Below, one piece after another: positions 35,849-45,535 of a DNA stretch of 64,000 nucleotides. Within the stretch, counting starts at the first letter, position 1. Each line of letters begins with the position of its first letter. This stretch comes from Cyanobacteria bacterium SZAS LIN-3. GTDB taxonomy: Bacteria; Cyanobacteriota; Vampirovibrionia; Obscuribacterales; Obscuribacteraceae. The notes beneath the pieces are model-generated. The model saw only the letters and a list, made by a program, of their open reading frames with translations, ran no database searches and was not told the origin of the DNA. Location: the NCBI GenBank assembly GCA_018266215.1, contig JAFEAV010000012.1, forward strand, positions 1-64,000. Direction: 5' to 3'. The position numbers and the translations under genes are program-made.

Positions 35849-37162
35849 TTAGGGGTTGGAGCCGTCGGCTCCCAGACCCTTCAGCAGCACATGCAGGATG
35901 TTTGTGCGCTGGCCTTCTTCTTTCAGCAGCTCGGAGAGCGAGCCTGGCTGCCGACTGACGGCGACTATCGCTAATTTGCTCTGGTCCTGATCGCGGGTGT
36001 CGAAGTAAATTGCCCGGTAGCTCTGGGCAGCGAGATTGGTCAGCTCCACCCGACCGTTTTGCGTATAGCGCACCGAATGCTCGGTGGGAGCCATTTTTTC
36101 GTTTCTAAATTTGGACGAGAGCGAGCGCGCCACAACCGCAAATTGAGAGTCGCTCAGCGGGGTGTCCACTGAGATGGCGGCGATAACGACGTCCGCCTTA
36201 CCGGTGCGGCCTTTGGAGCCGGCAAATATTTTTACCTGTGGGTGCTTGCGATAAGCCGCCCAGACCCAGTCTCTGTCACGGTTATCCGTGTCTACCGGCA
36301 GACCCAGGGCTTTTTCAAACAGATAAAAGTCATCTCCAAGACCAGGCAGAGAGGTCTTTTGCATGTACTGTTCGAAGCCCTCCTGCAGTTTCGTCTGCGG
36401 TTTGGGAATGGGCGAGCCCAGCTTGCCGGCCACCGCCACCAGCGGCTTTTCGTCGGGATTGGGTCGGGGTGCAACAGTCGTCGATGTATTGGAGCGGTAC
36501 TGGCTATTTGATGACGAGGCGCTCTGGTCCGCCCGGCGCGGCCTTCTTGCGCCGAGATTGAAGCTGAGCTGTGCCCGCGCGTCATCATCGGACATGGCCA
36601 CCGCCTGCACCCGGCAGGGAATAGTGAGCAAGTTTTGACTTTCGTCGCTGGTTGCATCTCCAACCTTGGCCATGACCTTGCACTCGATCACCGGCCATTC
36701 GGCCTGGTCCAGCGGCAGTTCAAAGGCACGTTTCCCCTGCATCGGCTGCGTCACGATTTGTTGATGGGGGGCGTTGGAGGGGAAGGCAATTGCGGTGCGC
36801 CCGATCGTGAGCAGACCCTCGGCCAGGACGCGAAACTGCGCTTGCAGCTGGATCGGCACGCCGGTCATGTCTGTCGTGCCGTCGCCTTCCAGTGCCAGAA
36901 TAATGCAGGGATGATAACCGATGGCATCATGGGACCAATAGGTCTGATAGCCGGGGACAAGCAGCTTGGGCGGCGGCTTGTGATTGCGGTTGACCGGCGG
37001 TGCGTCGCCGTCGTCCAAATTGTCGCCGCCATACTGGGCGATATAAACGCGGTCTTGCGCCGAGACTGCCTGCAGGCACGGCCCCGTGGTCATGAGCAGA
37101 AGCGACGCCATCAAAAAGACTGGCAGGGACTTCCTGATTTTAGATGACCATTTGAGACTCAT
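35849..37162 (-). CDS. Secreted protein of unknown function
   Basis: 437 residues with a signal peptide (hydrophobic residues about 14-33, cut after VSAQ). The mature part has an N-terminal beta-rich domain (about 50-210; YWSHDAIGYHPCIILALEGDGTTD, TIGRTAIAFPSNA), a Ser/Asn/Pro linker and a C-terminal alpha/beta domain (about 280-430; DWVWAAYRKHPQVKIFAGS, KADVVIAAISVD). I know no family for it. ATG 37162 is used because the signal peptide starts there. It is followed by proline dehydrogenase 136 bp downstream and preceded by the DNA glycosylase gene, with no functional link evident. Confidence 0.75.
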   Translation of the reverse strand: MSLKWSSKIRKSLPVFLMASLLLMTTGPCLQAVSAQDRVYIAQYGGDNLDDGDAPPVNRNHKPPPKLLVPGYQTYWSHDAIGYHPCIILALEGDGTTDMTGVPIQLQAQFRVLAEGLLTIGRTAIAFPSNAPHQQIVTQPMQGKRAFELPLDQAEWPVIECKVMAKVGDATSDESQNLLTIPCRVQAVAMSDDDARAQLSFNLGARRPRRADQSASSSNSQYRSNTSTTVAPRPNPDEKPLVAVAGKLGSPIPKPQTKLQEGFEQYMQKTSLPGLGDDFYLFEKALGLPVDTDNRDRDWVWAAYRKHPQVKIFAGSKGRTGKADVVIAAISVDTPLSDSQFAVVARSLSSKFRNEKMAPTEHSVRYTQNGRVELTNLAAQSYRAIYFDTRDQDQSKLAIVAVSRQPGSLSELLKEEGQRTNILHVLLKGLGADGSNP

Positions 37163-37228
37163 AGCTTTCTAGTTTAGAGGAGCTTTGTCAGCTTTTCCAG
37201 TTTTTTTGTAATTTGGGCGGCGATCCAC

Positions 37229-37942
37229 TCAGGCTTTCTCCAGGTCGGTGGCTCGCCACAAATACCAGGAGGCCGCCGAGCGGTAGGGCCGCCAGCGCTC
37301 GGCCTGGCGGTGGATCTCCGAGGGCGTGGGCAGTTCTCCGGCCTTGATTTTGTTTTTGCCGTAGTAAGTCAGGGCAAAACCTTTGCGGATGCCGTAATCG
37401 GTGGCGGGCATAACATCCAGGCGCGCCAGGCGGAAAATCAGGAGCATATGCACTGTCCAGGGGCCGATGCCGCGCACCGAGGTGAGCCGTGCGGCCAGCT
37501 CTTCGTCTTCCAGCTGGTGCATCTCTTCCACGGTTGGCACCACACCGGCCAGGGTTTTTTCTGCCAGATCTTTGATGGCCATGGCCTTACCCGATGACAG
37601 GCCGCAGGAACGCAGCTTCTCCATCGGGGCGGCAAGCATTATGTGCGGTTCGGGAAATATGTCGGTTTCAAAAGTGGTGAAAACTTTTTTGCAGATCGAC
37701 TGAGCTGCTTTGCCCGTTATCTGCTGGTAGACAATGGACTCGGCCAGAGCTTGATACGAAGACTGGATGTCGTTTGACTCCAGAGTGAGCGGCCCCACGC
37801 GCTCGATCAACGCCGCCATCTTTTTGTCCGCGGCGCTTAAATGCTCGACTATTTTGTTGCGGCTCACTCCGCCGAGGGTCTTGCCTGTGCCCAAGCGCGC
37901 CGAGCGTCCGGATTTAACTGTTGTCTTTTTAGTCTCGCTCAT
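37229..37942 (-). CDS. DNA-3-methyladenine glycosylase II (AlkA-type HhH-GPD)
   Basis: 237 residues. The helix-hairpin-helix is LTSVRGIGPWTVHMLLIF (about 153-170) followed by the catalytic Asp182 in PATDYGIRKG. There is no Cys-rich iron-sulfur loop, so this is the AlkA/MAG type that removes alkylated purines, not MutY or Nth. The extra N-terminal basic segment (about 30 residues, KSGRSARLGTGK) is not needed for catalysis. ATG 37942 starts 16 bp after the LRR gene ends, on the same strand, so they may share a transcript. Confidence 0.92.
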   Translation of the reverse strand: MSETKKTTVKSGRSARLGTGKTLGGVSRNKIVEHLSAADKKMAALIERVGPLTLESNDIQSSYQALAESIVYQQITGKAAQSICKKVFTTFETDIFPEPHIMLAAPMEKLRSCGLSSGKAMAIKDLAEKTLAGVVPTVEEMHQLEDEELAARLTSVRGIGPWTVHMLLIFRLARLDVMPATDYGIRKGFALTYYGKNKIKAGELPTPSEIHRQAERWRPYRSAASWYLWRATDLEKA

Positions 37943-37958
37943 GACACCAGAGTTGATA

Positions 37959-39299
37959 CTAGAGGCTGCGCCAACCGGTGTGATTGCTCATTGAGTCAGG
38001 ATTGAAGCGGGTCAGATACTTAAATTCAGATCCGGTTTTAGCTTTGTATGCGCGGGCTGCGAGATCTTTCAGGGCCAGGAAACCGAGATCCTTGGGCATT
38101 GCCGTTGGTTCACTCAGGACTTCCTCAAAAAATCCCTGACCGTTGGCCACGGCGCAGCAGCGGGCAGCCAGGAACCATTCCTTGGAGAAGAAGCGCTGGG
38201 GACCGGCATAGCTGTCACGGCCGATCTCGCGAGCGAAACGCTCACCATCAAGGAGAAAGAGTTTTTCACAGAGGATTTCTTCAAAGGCGGCGATGGCCTC
38301 TTTGTCCATTTTTTGCAGGTGCTGCACCGCCGGTGCTATCACATTGTCATCATTGCCTTCGGCATCCCAGTTGAGCATGTCGATGATGTCCCAGAACTGG
38401 CTCTCCGACAGATGACTCTGGGGGCTGGTTAAAGTCTTAGTCGGTTTGTCTAATTTGGCGGCACTTGCGGCTTCGTCCATGACTTCGGAGCCGGCACTGA
38501 GATCTTCGGCTTTTGTTTTGAGCGAAAGGTCGACCAGATCGGCCAGGGTAAATTCGGGACGGGTGGGCACCGGCCGTTTCCACTTAACGCGCAGGGCGGG
38601 CAGATGGGAGCGCAGCTCGGTTATGGCCTCTTCCGAAGCTTTGGTATTGAAGAGATAGAGTCGCAGGAGCGACTTCAAAGATTTGAGTTCGGCAATGGTC
38701 TTGTCCGTAATTTTTGTGCCCGACAGGCCCAGGAGCATCAAATTACTGAGTCCGGCCAGATGTTCGCAGGCGCTGTCATCGATGCCGGTGCCGTTGAGCC
38801 ACAATTCGCGCAGGTCTTCCAGGCCGGTGAGGTGAATCAGGCCGTCGCTGGTGATATTGGTGGCGGTAAGGCCGAGGGACTGCATCTGGCCAAGACGGGC
38901 GATAAAAGCCAGCCCGGCGTCACCAATTGGTGTATAGGCGAGCTCCAGGACCCTCAGTGAACTCATATGCGAAATATGTGTCAGGCCGAGATCTGCGACC
39001 TGGGTCCGGCTCATATCAAAAACATGCAAAGCGTCGGCCGGTAGATTTTCAAGTGGCGCCAGGCTCGAGGCGGCCGATGCGGCGAGCTTAAGTTGCAGCT
39101 TGACGTCATCCTCGTCTTCGAAGAGCACGTCGCCGCGGGCTTCATCCAGCCATTGCCAGTTGATTGGCTGGTTTTCCGGGTTGACAATCAGACCCTGAGG
39201 CGTCGTGAGCAATTCCCACGTCTCGGGTTGACTCTTGGGTGCCGTATATAAGCCGCCCAGAGAATAGCGCGTCGGAAATCGCAGAAGCCGTTCAGTCAT
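37959..39299 (-). CDS. Leucine-rich-repeat protein with C-terminal DUF4240 domain
   Basis: 446 residues without signal peptide or membrane helix. Residues 90-240 hold about six leucine-rich repeats of 23-25 residues (L-x-x-L-x-L-x-x-T-x-I-x-D pattern, for example LRVLELAYTPIGDAGL). After an Ala/Lys/Glu linker, residues 298-425 match the DUF4240 layout: SQFWDIIDMLNWD at the start, a middle helix set, and PTAMPKDLGF near the end. DUF4240 is found in many small bacterial proteins of unknown role, sometimes fused to WGR or LRR. The protein is probably a cytoplasmic interaction module. ATG 39299. Confidence 0.8.
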   Translation of the reverse strand: MTERLLRFPTRYSLGGLYTAPKSQPETWELLTTPQGLIVNPENQPINWQWLDEARGDVLFEDEDDVKLQLKLAASAASSLAPLENLPADALHVFDMSRTQVADLGLTHISHMSSLRVLELAYTPIGDAGLAFIARLGQMQSLGLTATNITSDGLIHLTGLEDLRELWLNGTGIDDSACEHLAGLSNLMLLGLSGTKITDKTIAELKSLKSLLRLYLFNTKASEEAITELRSHLPALRVKWKRPVPTRPEFTLADLVDLSLKTKAEDLSAGSEVMDEAASAAKLDKPTKTLTSPQSHLSESQFWDIIDMLNWDAEGNDDNVIAPAVQHLQKMDKEAIAAFEEILCEKLFLLDGERFAREIGRDSYAGPQRFFSKEWFLAARCCAVANGQGFFEEVLSEPTAMPKDLGFLALKDLAARAYKAKTGSEFKYLTRFNPDSMSNHTGWRSL

Positions 39300-39387
39300 A
39301 ATGTCAAAACATTATCCGATCTCAGTCATTCTGTCTTCAGGTGTTATCCTTTCCTGAGGATGAAAATTTGTGGAAGGAGACTAATCT

Positions 39388-39852
39388 ATGGAAGAGATTG
39401 ATGCGCAGGGGCGACAACTTTTAGTCGACCGGCCTCTTCTTACCAAGGGCAGGCTTTCGGTCTATCGCGAAGCCGGTGGTTGCGAAGACGATTGGTTTCC
39501 TCGTCTCAACGTTACCTTGAAGAAAGCGGGATCCGACGACGTGCTCTGGCAGTGGACCACGCACTCCCTGCCCATTGATATGGACGAGCCGCCACCCTAC
39601 GGTGAAGAGCTCATGCTTGAGAAGTATTTTGAACTGGATACGCCGGTCAAATCACCGCGCGGTCTGGAGCTGGTCTTTTCCCTTGAGCCCGGCCTGACCG
39701 GCCACGGCTCCGTGGATCAATTTTCGGCCTCGCTCTATCTGTATCCCAATACTTTCGATGATCGCGGTGTACAGGTGGGTGTTGTTGATTTCCGCCAGGG
39801 CTTACAGCTGCGCAGCGTGCCTATGTTTATGCGGTTCAATTTCCCCTGGTAA
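39388..39852 (+). CDS. Small protein of unknown function
   Basis: 154 residues, mainly beta-strand, acidic, no signal peptide. Recognisable pieces are KGRLSVYREAGGCEDDWFPRLNVTLKK and a conserved-looking VLWQWTTHSLPID segment; I know no family. The gene is credible because AAGGAG lies eight bases before ATG 39388, codon use matches the neighbours and an inverted repeat follows its stop. It is divergent from the LRR-DUF4240 gene with an 88-bp gap. Confidence 0.75.
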   Translation: MEEIDAQGRQLLVDRPLLTKGRLSVYREAGGCEDDWFPRLNVTLKKAGSDDVLWQWTTHSLPIDMDEPPPYGEELMLEKYFELDTPVKSPRGLELVFSLEPGLTGHGSVDQFSASLYLYPNTFDDRGVQVGVVDFRQGLQLRSVPMFMRFNFPW

Positions 39853-39874
39853 GCGGGCAATCACCCTGATAAGC

Positions 39875-39921
39875 TGAAGCCCCAGATCGCGGCAGAGATG
39901 CTCAACGATTTTGGGGCTTCA
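39875..39921 (+). terminator. Long-loop inverted repeat after the 154-residue protein gene
   Basis: TGAAGCCCCA (39875-39884) and TGGGGCTTCA (39912-39921) are perfect 10-bp complements with a 27-base loop, followed by AATGCTTTTGTCTT. It lies between the plus-strand gene end and the 3' end of the minus-strand tRNA, so it may terminate both. The loop is long for a terminator. Confidence 0.45.
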
Positions 39922-39969
39922 AATGCTTTTGTCTTACGAGACCAGATTGAGATATTTCTCAGAAAAACT

Positions 39970-40042
39970 TGCGCCCGGTGCGACTCGAACGCACGACCAA
40001 TCGGTTAAAAGCCGAGTGCTCTACCGGCTGAGCTACGGGCGC
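39970..40042 (-). tRNA. tRNA-Lys (anticodon TTT)
   Basis: 73 bases on the minus strand. Acceptor stem GCGCCCG pairs with CGGGCGC, D-stem GCTC with GAGC, T-stem GTGCG with CGCAC around TTCGAGT, and the anticodon loop is CTTTTAA, giving anticodon TTT for lysine. The outermost anticodon-stem pair is a C-T mismatch. The discriminator base is A (complement of 39970) and the CCA tail is not encoded. Confidence 0.95.
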
Positions 40043-40116
40043 TCGCGGCAACAAGCAGCCATCCTATCAGCCTTTGGTTGCGACCGTCAAGAACAAAACC
40101 GCAGAATCAAGCTTTT

Positions 40117-42909
40117 ATGAATGTTGGCGAAACACAAGCAACTTCTCGAATCTGGCGTCTCACGGCGGTTTTTGCCCTGGCGCTGATTGTAAGGCTTGTT
40201 TACAACCTGTATATCGCGCAGCATCGAATCGTCGATGTTGGCGATTCTTTCTATTATTTGACGGCCGGTCGCACCCTGGCCAAACTTGTGAGAGAAAGCC
40301 AATCTATCGAGGTCTTTTTCTCCCAGCTCTGTGCCGGTGCTCAATATGTGCCGGGCAGCTTCAATAGTTTTTCCTCGCTCGGCCTTTCTGATCGTCTGTT
40401 AATTGACGGACCGATCTATCCCAGTTATCTGGCGGCCATTTTTCTAATCACCGGCAAGGCGCTGGAGACGGCCGCCTTCAACGCCAGTCAACTGACCTTC
40501 GCCATCGCCAACAGTCTGACTGACTCGCTACTGGCGGTGGTGATTGCTTTTCTCGGGGAAATTTCCTTTGGCGTAGCGGCCGGAGTTCTGGCCGGTGTGC
40601 TCTGGTCCTTCTATTTGCCCGCCGTGATCAATACCCAGCAGTGCTATGGTGAGCCGGTTGTGGCCTTGATACTGTCCGCCTTTTTAGCGGCGCTCTTTTA
40701 CCAGTCGAAGCAGTGCGGCAAGCGCAGGGACTCTGAGGGGAAAGGCAAGCCCGATTTATTACTTTCGCTGCTGGTGGGATGGCTGGCCGGACTGGTGATG
40801 CTGGCCAAGCCGGCTTTTGTGCTCTTGCCGCCGCTGATGTTGGCTTTGCATCTTATTGCCATGGCCTTTGCCGGTCGTCTGCGGGGTCGTGCCTTCAGTG
40901 CGGCTTCTCTTCTCCTTGGCACTCTCATTGCCCTTACTCCCTGGCTCCTGTACACCAGCACCGTCAGTGGTGCCCCACGTTTGATAGTCAACCGCGCCCC
41001 CGGCTACAACCTTTATATAGGAAACTTTTTGCCGACCGACGGTTGGAAGACCTGCCCGGTTGTAGAAGGCATTCCCGACTCGGTAGTCGACGCCAGGCGC
41101 TACATCGACTCTGAAATCGAGCGCCGTCCGGCAGAGTTTTTCTCCTTGCTCCTGCGCAAAATCCCGCGACTGTGGGCCGGTGTCTGGAACGATTTTCACA
41201 GTACCGCCTTTGGCATAAGTTATAAGTGGCAGAATATTGGTCAGGCACTTTACCAGTTTCTTTTTATCATCGGCCTGGCCGTTGGTTGTGCCGGTCGTCT
41301 GAAGCAGACTCGGTCCTTCTCCTTTTGTGCGGCTATGACCCTTGGTTATGCCGTCGCCTTTCACTACATCTATGTATTGTTTGAACCGGTGCCGCGCTAT
41401 GCCTTTACGGCTATGCCGCTTGTAATTGTTCTGGCGGCGGGCGGCCTGTCACTGCTGGCAATGTCTGTGCTTTCTCTGGGCAAAAAAGAGCGGCGCCGGT
41501 TCATTTTTCAGAGCGTTTGCTTGATTGCCTTTTTTGCCATCCTCGCTTCCGCCTTTTATTCATTCAGTTTTCCCGTGGCCCTGTTCTGGTCGGTATGTCC
41601 TGCTTCCTGGGATCTGAGGGTGGTGCTGGCCGGCGTTTTTGCGTTGTTGTTTCTCTTGCTCGGTTATGCGACCTATTGTATTTTGCGCACTGCTAAAATC
41701 AGCGGGCCTATTTCCGCTGTCGTATTGATCAAATGTTTCACTATTACAGCGCTGATTGCGGCGGCCTGTGCCCTCAGTGATCCGGCCTTTCTTGAATGGG
41801 ATATCACCTTGCCCAAGGAGAAAAGCTTGATCAATCTACCGATCGATTTGCCGAACATCGGTAAAGACCTGCCGCCGAAAATTTATATTCTTGCGGATGT
41901 ACAGGCAAAAACAGGTGCTCCTGCACTTGCTTTCACTGTTAATGGTCATGAGATTGAAACCTACGGACTGCCGCTGTATGAACTCACCAGCGCTTCCCCC
42001 GACATACCCAAGCTGATCAACTTGCAGAGCCGCAATATGGATGTCGACTCCCGGACTTTCAGGCAGTGGTGGGTTTTTCCTGTGGATACCAGGCTCTTCA
42101 CTTTCAATGGTTTGAACACAATCACAATTGACGTAAAGGGAAGAAATCAGGTGAGGGTCTTTGGTGATTACGGTAAGCCTCTCGTTGATACTACCGGTGG
42201 TGAGAGCTGTTCTTATCCGAGTTTGACAACCTTCTCCTGGTCCAAGGGTTTTCTTACGGCAGAGTGCCTGGATCCGAGGGTCTATGAAAGTACGTATTTT
42301 CGTGGTCGCGCGCATGTAGCGGTCATGGCAGGTAGGACCGCTCCCGGATATAACAGTCTTGGCGGTAAGGAATTTCCCGGGGTACTGCGCGTGCGTCTGG
42401 CTGTACCAATGCTTGGTCGGATTGACTCAGAGGCTCTTGGGCGCCCGGTTCAACTTTTCGGCCAACAGGGGGAGCGGCAAATCCTCGGTCAATATCCAAT
42501 CGTATTTGATTGCCCCATGATCAGTCTGGAAGAGCCTCTTGCCCAGGCCTCGGTTCTGCATTTCCAGGCTCAGATGCGGCGACGCGATGTCAGCGTCCCT
42601 GCGACCATGGCCCTGGCCCTTGAGCACGATGGTGACAGGCAACTCTTTAATTCTGCCTGGCAGCCTTCCTGTTTGCGTCTGGACAGAGACTGGCAGGATG
42701 TCGATTTCAAAACGCTGCTGCCGGCAAAAGCGGATGGGTGGAAAACCCTGCGTGCTCATCTGCTGCTCTCGCCCTTTCCCGGCGACCGGCTCTATCTGCA
42801 TCAGAAAGAAGCTTTGAGGGATAAAATCGAAGTCCGGGACATCAAGATCGAAATCCTGCCCCCACCCATTCCAGGCGGGGGTGCAAAGGGAGCCCTAAAG
42901 CTGTTATAA
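40117..42909 (+). CDS. Membrane glycosyltransferase, PMT/ArnT-like (GT39/GT83 superfamily)
   Basis: About 930 residues. The N-terminal 560 residues contain about 12 membrane helices with the luminal-facing motif VGDSFYYLTAGRTLA after the first helix, the position of the acidic catalytic motif in dolichyl/polyprenyl-phosphate-sugar transferases. A large periplasmic tail of about 370 residues, mostly beta-strand, follows and is unusual in size. Such enzymes move a sugar from a lipid carrier to an envelope acceptor. The exact donor is unknown. ATG 40117 is chosen; an in-frame TTG at 40078 is possible. It is followed 27 bp later by the CorA gene. Confidence 0.82.
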   Translation: MNVGETQATSRIWRLTAVFALALIVRLVYNLYIAQHRIVDVGDSFYYLTAGRTLAKLVRESQSIEVFFSQLCAGAQYVPGSFNSFSSLGLSDRLLIDGPIYPSYLAAIFLITGKALETAAFNASQLTFAIANSLTDSLLAVVIAFLGEISFGVAAGVLAGVLWSFYLPAVINTQQCYGEPVVALILSAFLAALFYQSKQCGKRRDSEGKGKPDLLLSLLVGWLAGLVMLAKPAFVLLPPLMLALHLIAMAFAGRLRGRAFSAASLLLGTLIALTPWLLYTSTVSGAPRLIVNRAPGYNLYIGNFLPTDGWKTCPVVEGIPDSVVDARRYIDSEIERRPAEFFSLLLRKIPRLWAGVWNDFHSTAFGISYKWQNIGQALYQFLFIIGLAVGCAGRLKQTRSFSFCAAMTLGYAVAFHYIYVLFEPVPRYAFTAMPLVIVLAAGGLSLLAMSVLSLGKKERRRFIFQSVCLIAFFAILASAFYSFSFPVALFWSVCPASWDLRVVLAGVFALLFLLLGYATYCILRTAKISGPISAVVLIKCFTITALIAAACALSDPAFLEWDITLPKEKSLINLPIDLPNIGKDLPPKIYILADVQAKTGAPALAFTVNGHEIETYGLPLYELTSASPDIPKLINLQSRNMDVDSRTFRQWWVFPVDTRLFTFNGLNTITIDVKGRNQVRVFGDYGKPLVDTTGGESCSYPSLTTFSWSKGFLTAECLDPRVYESTYFRGRAHVAVMAGRTAPGYNSLGGKEFPGVLRVRLAVPMLGRIDSEALGRPVQLFGQQGERQILGQYPIVFDCPMISLEEPLAQASVLHFQAQMRRRDVSVPATMALALEHDGDRQLFNSAWQPSCLRLDRDWQDVDFKTLLPAKADGWKTLRAHLLLSPFPGDRLYLHQKEALRDKIEVRDIKIEILPPPIPGGGAKGALKLL

Positions 42910-42936
42910 ATATGCAAACAATTGCACGGGATACTC

Positions 42937-43998
42937 ATGAAAGAACTTAGCTTTAACCAGGGCCGCCTTTCTTTTTCGCCAGAGACACTACTGATGGTGC
43001 CCAGTCTGCCGGACACCCTTGAGTTTCGCATCAAGGCTTATTGTCTGGGAAGCGACGGTCTACAGGAAACGGCATTTATTGATTTTGAAAATCTCTGTCG
43101 CCAGCGTAAGGAAAATTCCGGAGTCTGGTTGCATCTGTCCGGTACCCTGGGGGATGAGTTCTGGGAGCATCTGTCAAAGTTTCTGGAGCTCAGTGACGAG
43201 CAGGTCAAATTGTTGCGCGGTCCGCATCAGAAGTCATTTTTCGAAGACTACAGAGAGTCAATGTTCTGGACCTTCATGCGGCCATCGATTACTGAGAAGG
43301 TGGACGCCATTGAGACGATCAATTTCTTCCTGTCGGACAAACTACTCATTACCCGCCAGTTCAGTCATGATCAAGCCTTTGGTATGGCCAGTCACAGGTT
43401 GATGGAAAAGGGCGAGCAATTGAGCGAGCATACCGTTGACATGCTTGCGGCCGCCCTTGTAGAGGACGTGGTCGGCAGCTATATCGTCTTGCTTAAGTTA
43501 GGCGGCGCCAAGCTGGAAGAGATTCAGAACAAGATCATTCTCAATCCCGGCAAGGCGGAATTGATGATGATCAATCGGGCTCAGCAGTTGATCTGGATCT
43601 TTCTCAATCATGTCTGGCCGGTGGAAACCGTTCTCAAAGCCATGCAGCGCTCACCCAATCCTCTGCTGACCGATCGCGGCCGGCAACAATTTGCCTATCG
43701 TCAGGATGAGACTGACGCGGTGATTCGCTTGTTCGAGACCTATCGAGCTATGTCCTACAACTTGATGGATGTCTATGTGTCGGGGCTGAGCCTGCGCACA
43801 AATGAGACCACGACTATTTTGACTGTCATTGCCACCTTGATTCTGCCGCCCAGTTTAATCGCCGCCATTTACGGCATGAATTTCTTCATCCCTGAGGTGC
43901 ACGCTACTTTCGGTTATTACGTCTGTCTGGCCGGAATGTTCCTGGTCTCCGGCGGTCTATTCTTCTGGCTCAGGCACAAGGGCTACGTGGATATTTGA
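42937..43998 (+). CDS. CorA-family divalent cation transporter
   Basis: 353 residues. A long soluble alpha/beta N-terminal domain with the extended stalk helix is followed by two C-terminal membrane helices joined by the signature GMN in YGMNFFIPE (around residue 313), with the acidic loop that recruits hydrated ions. CorA moves magnesium, and ZntB relatives move zinc; sequence alone does not decide, and the gene is not next to a magnesium riboswitch. ATG 42937 with GGGA upstream is preferred over TTG 42922. It probably shares a transcript with the glycosyltransferase. Confidence 0.92.
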   Translation: MKELSFNQGRLSFSPETLLMVPSLPDTLEFRIKAYCLGSDGLQETAFIDFENLCRQRKENSGVWLHLSGTLGDEFWEHLSKFLELSDEQVKLLRGPHQKSFFEDYRESMFWTFMRPSITEKVDAIETINFFLSDKLLITRQFSHDQAFGMASHRLMEKGEQLSEHTVDMLAAALVEDVVGSYIVLLKLGGAKLEEIQNKIILNPGKAELMMINRAQQLIWIFLNHVWPVETVLKAMQRSPNPLLTDRGRQQFAYRQDETDAVIRLFETYRAMSYNLMDVYVSGLSLRTNETTTILTVIATLILPPSLIAAIYGMNFFIPEVHATFGYYVCLAGMFLVSGGLFFWLRHKGYVDI

Positions 43999-44005
43999 AG
44001 GCGCT

Positions 44006-45520
44006 CTATTTTTGAGTGTCGGCTGACTGGCTACCAATCTGTTTAACCAGAAACGGCGTCAGCACCGAGGTCAAATAGTGATGACCCTTGGCCGTCAGGT
44101 GGGCTGAGTAGAAGAGTGATTCTTGGTTCTGCTTTGTGTAGGTAGTCGCTGGTTTGAGAGCATCGACATAAGGTATGTTTTCTTTCTCGCATATCTGTCG
44201 CAGCATCTCTACTTCGCCTTCATAGCTGGTGCCATAGGTAGTGGCATCCATACCGGCGATCGGCGCCAGGATGGCTCTTGAAGGCAGCGCCTGCACACAG
44301 AGTACGGCGCCGTGGTTGCGGCAGTCATTTTGCATATCGACAAGCAGGCCGTCCAGGGTGTTTTTCATCAAGTTGAGAAAGATGGAAGCGGCCTTTTTAT
44401 TGGCGGCGGCGTCAGAGGCAGCTTTGGCGTCGGCTGCGGCCTGGGCTTTCAGTTTGTTTGCTTCCTTGAGCTTATCCGAATCTTTTTGCATGGCCAGGCC
44501 GTTTTCCGATGATACGGCCAGGTCTTTTATGGCACCGGCTGCCGGAGCTTTGGGCGGCGGATCAAAAAATTGTATTTTGAAGGACGGTGTGGCCATTGCC
44601 ACCAGACCGTTAAAGGCATCTTTCCAGACCTGCGGGTTCTTCGCTTCGACCGCCAATCTTCTTATGGTTTTGCCGGGCTGGGTGAAGAGAGCCATGACAG
44701 TCGCATAGACAGGATTGTGGAAGCCGGCTTCGGTTTCGGCGGCTGAGATCAGTCCCCAGATGCGCGAATGGGAGCGGATCCAGCTGATGCTTGTCAGGAA
44801 TTTTGCCCGCGGTGTTTTGAGCCAGGTCGTTACCGAGCTATTGTCGATGACCAGCTTTTGGCCTGGCAGTTTCAGGGCGTAGGGGCGCACATTGGCAAGA
44901 CTCTGGTCCGGTGTTGACCAGTTTTCAAACATATCTCTGGCGTCATAACCAAGCAGCACCATATCCGGTGAATAGCGGAAAACCTTGCGCTTCATCAGCA
45001 GCGCTTCCTGCACTGTGGAATAGCCGGAGGTGCCGAAGTTTATCACCTGCACCGGTCGGTGCAGTCTGGCTGTCAGTTGTTTCTGCAGCTTCTGGCCAAA
45101 GGTTTCTTCCAGCGGTACCTGCAGACCCTCAACCATCGAGTCGCCCAGGAGGGCAATGCGGTAGGTGCCGGGAGGCTTGGCCAGGGGAATATTTGATTCG
45201 CGCAGGCCGTCCCAGTTGAGATAACTTCTGGCGTAGCCTTCTTTGCGCCAGGTCACGGATTTGTCGGTCATGTGCGTCATGCCCAGTTCTTTGTCGATGG
45301 CAAAGAGTTCTTCTTCGCCCAGACCGGCGCAGGCCAGGACAAGCTCAACCACTAAAAGGCCGATCAACTGCCAGACGAGGTATTTGCCGATGGTGGCAAA
45401 CAGGGGTTTCTTTCCACCCTTCCCGTCTTTACCGGATTTGGCGCCGGCCAGTTTCTCCAGCTGTTCGATGGAGGGGATGGGCTGTTCGATTGCTTCTTGT
45501 GTGTTCATTGTGTTTGGCAT
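44006..45520 (-). CDS. Membrane-anchored SGNH/GDSL hydrolase-like protein, partner of the MBOAT
   Basis: 504 residues. A cytoplasmic N-terminal tail is followed by one membrane helix (about 45-65), then an SGNH hydrolase fold in the periplasm: nucleophile Ser128 in GDSMVEG, block II GTSGYSTVQE, and the C-terminal SAHLTAKGH with the catalytic histidine. An Ala/Lys-rich helical insertion (about residues 345-395) interrupts the domain. Together with the MBOAT gene ending 15 bp upstream, this resembles AlgJ/AlgX with AlgI, which O-acetylate exopolysaccharides. The Asp that usually sits before the catalytic His is replaced by Ser here, so it may act as an acyl-transferase rather than an esterase. 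Confidence 0.82.
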   Translation of the reverse strand: MPNTMNTQEAIEQPIPSIEQLEKLAGAKSGKDGKGGKKPLFATIGKYLVWQLIGLLVVELVLACAGLGEEELFAIDKELGMTHMTDKSVTWRKEGYARSYLNWDGLRESNIPLAKPPGTYRIALLGDSMVEGLQVPLEETFGQKLQKQLTARLHRPVQVINFGTSGYSTVQEALLMKRKVFRYSPDMVLLGYDARDMFENWSTPDQSLANVRPYALKLPGQKLVIDNSSVTTWLKTPRAKFLTSISWIRSHSRIWGLISAAETEAGFHNPVYATVMALFTQPGKTIRRLAVEAKNPQVWKDAFNGLVAMATPSFKIQFFDPPPKAPAAGAIKDLAVSSENGLAMQKDSDKLKEANKLKAQAAADAKAASDAAANKKAASIFLNLMKNTLDGLLVDMQNDCRNHGAVLCVQALPSRAILAPIAGMDATTYGTSYEGEVEMLRQICEKENIPYVDALKPATTYTKQNQESLFYSAHLTAKGHHYLTSVLTPFLVKQIGSQSADTQK

Positions 45521-45535
45521 AATCGATTACCGTCC

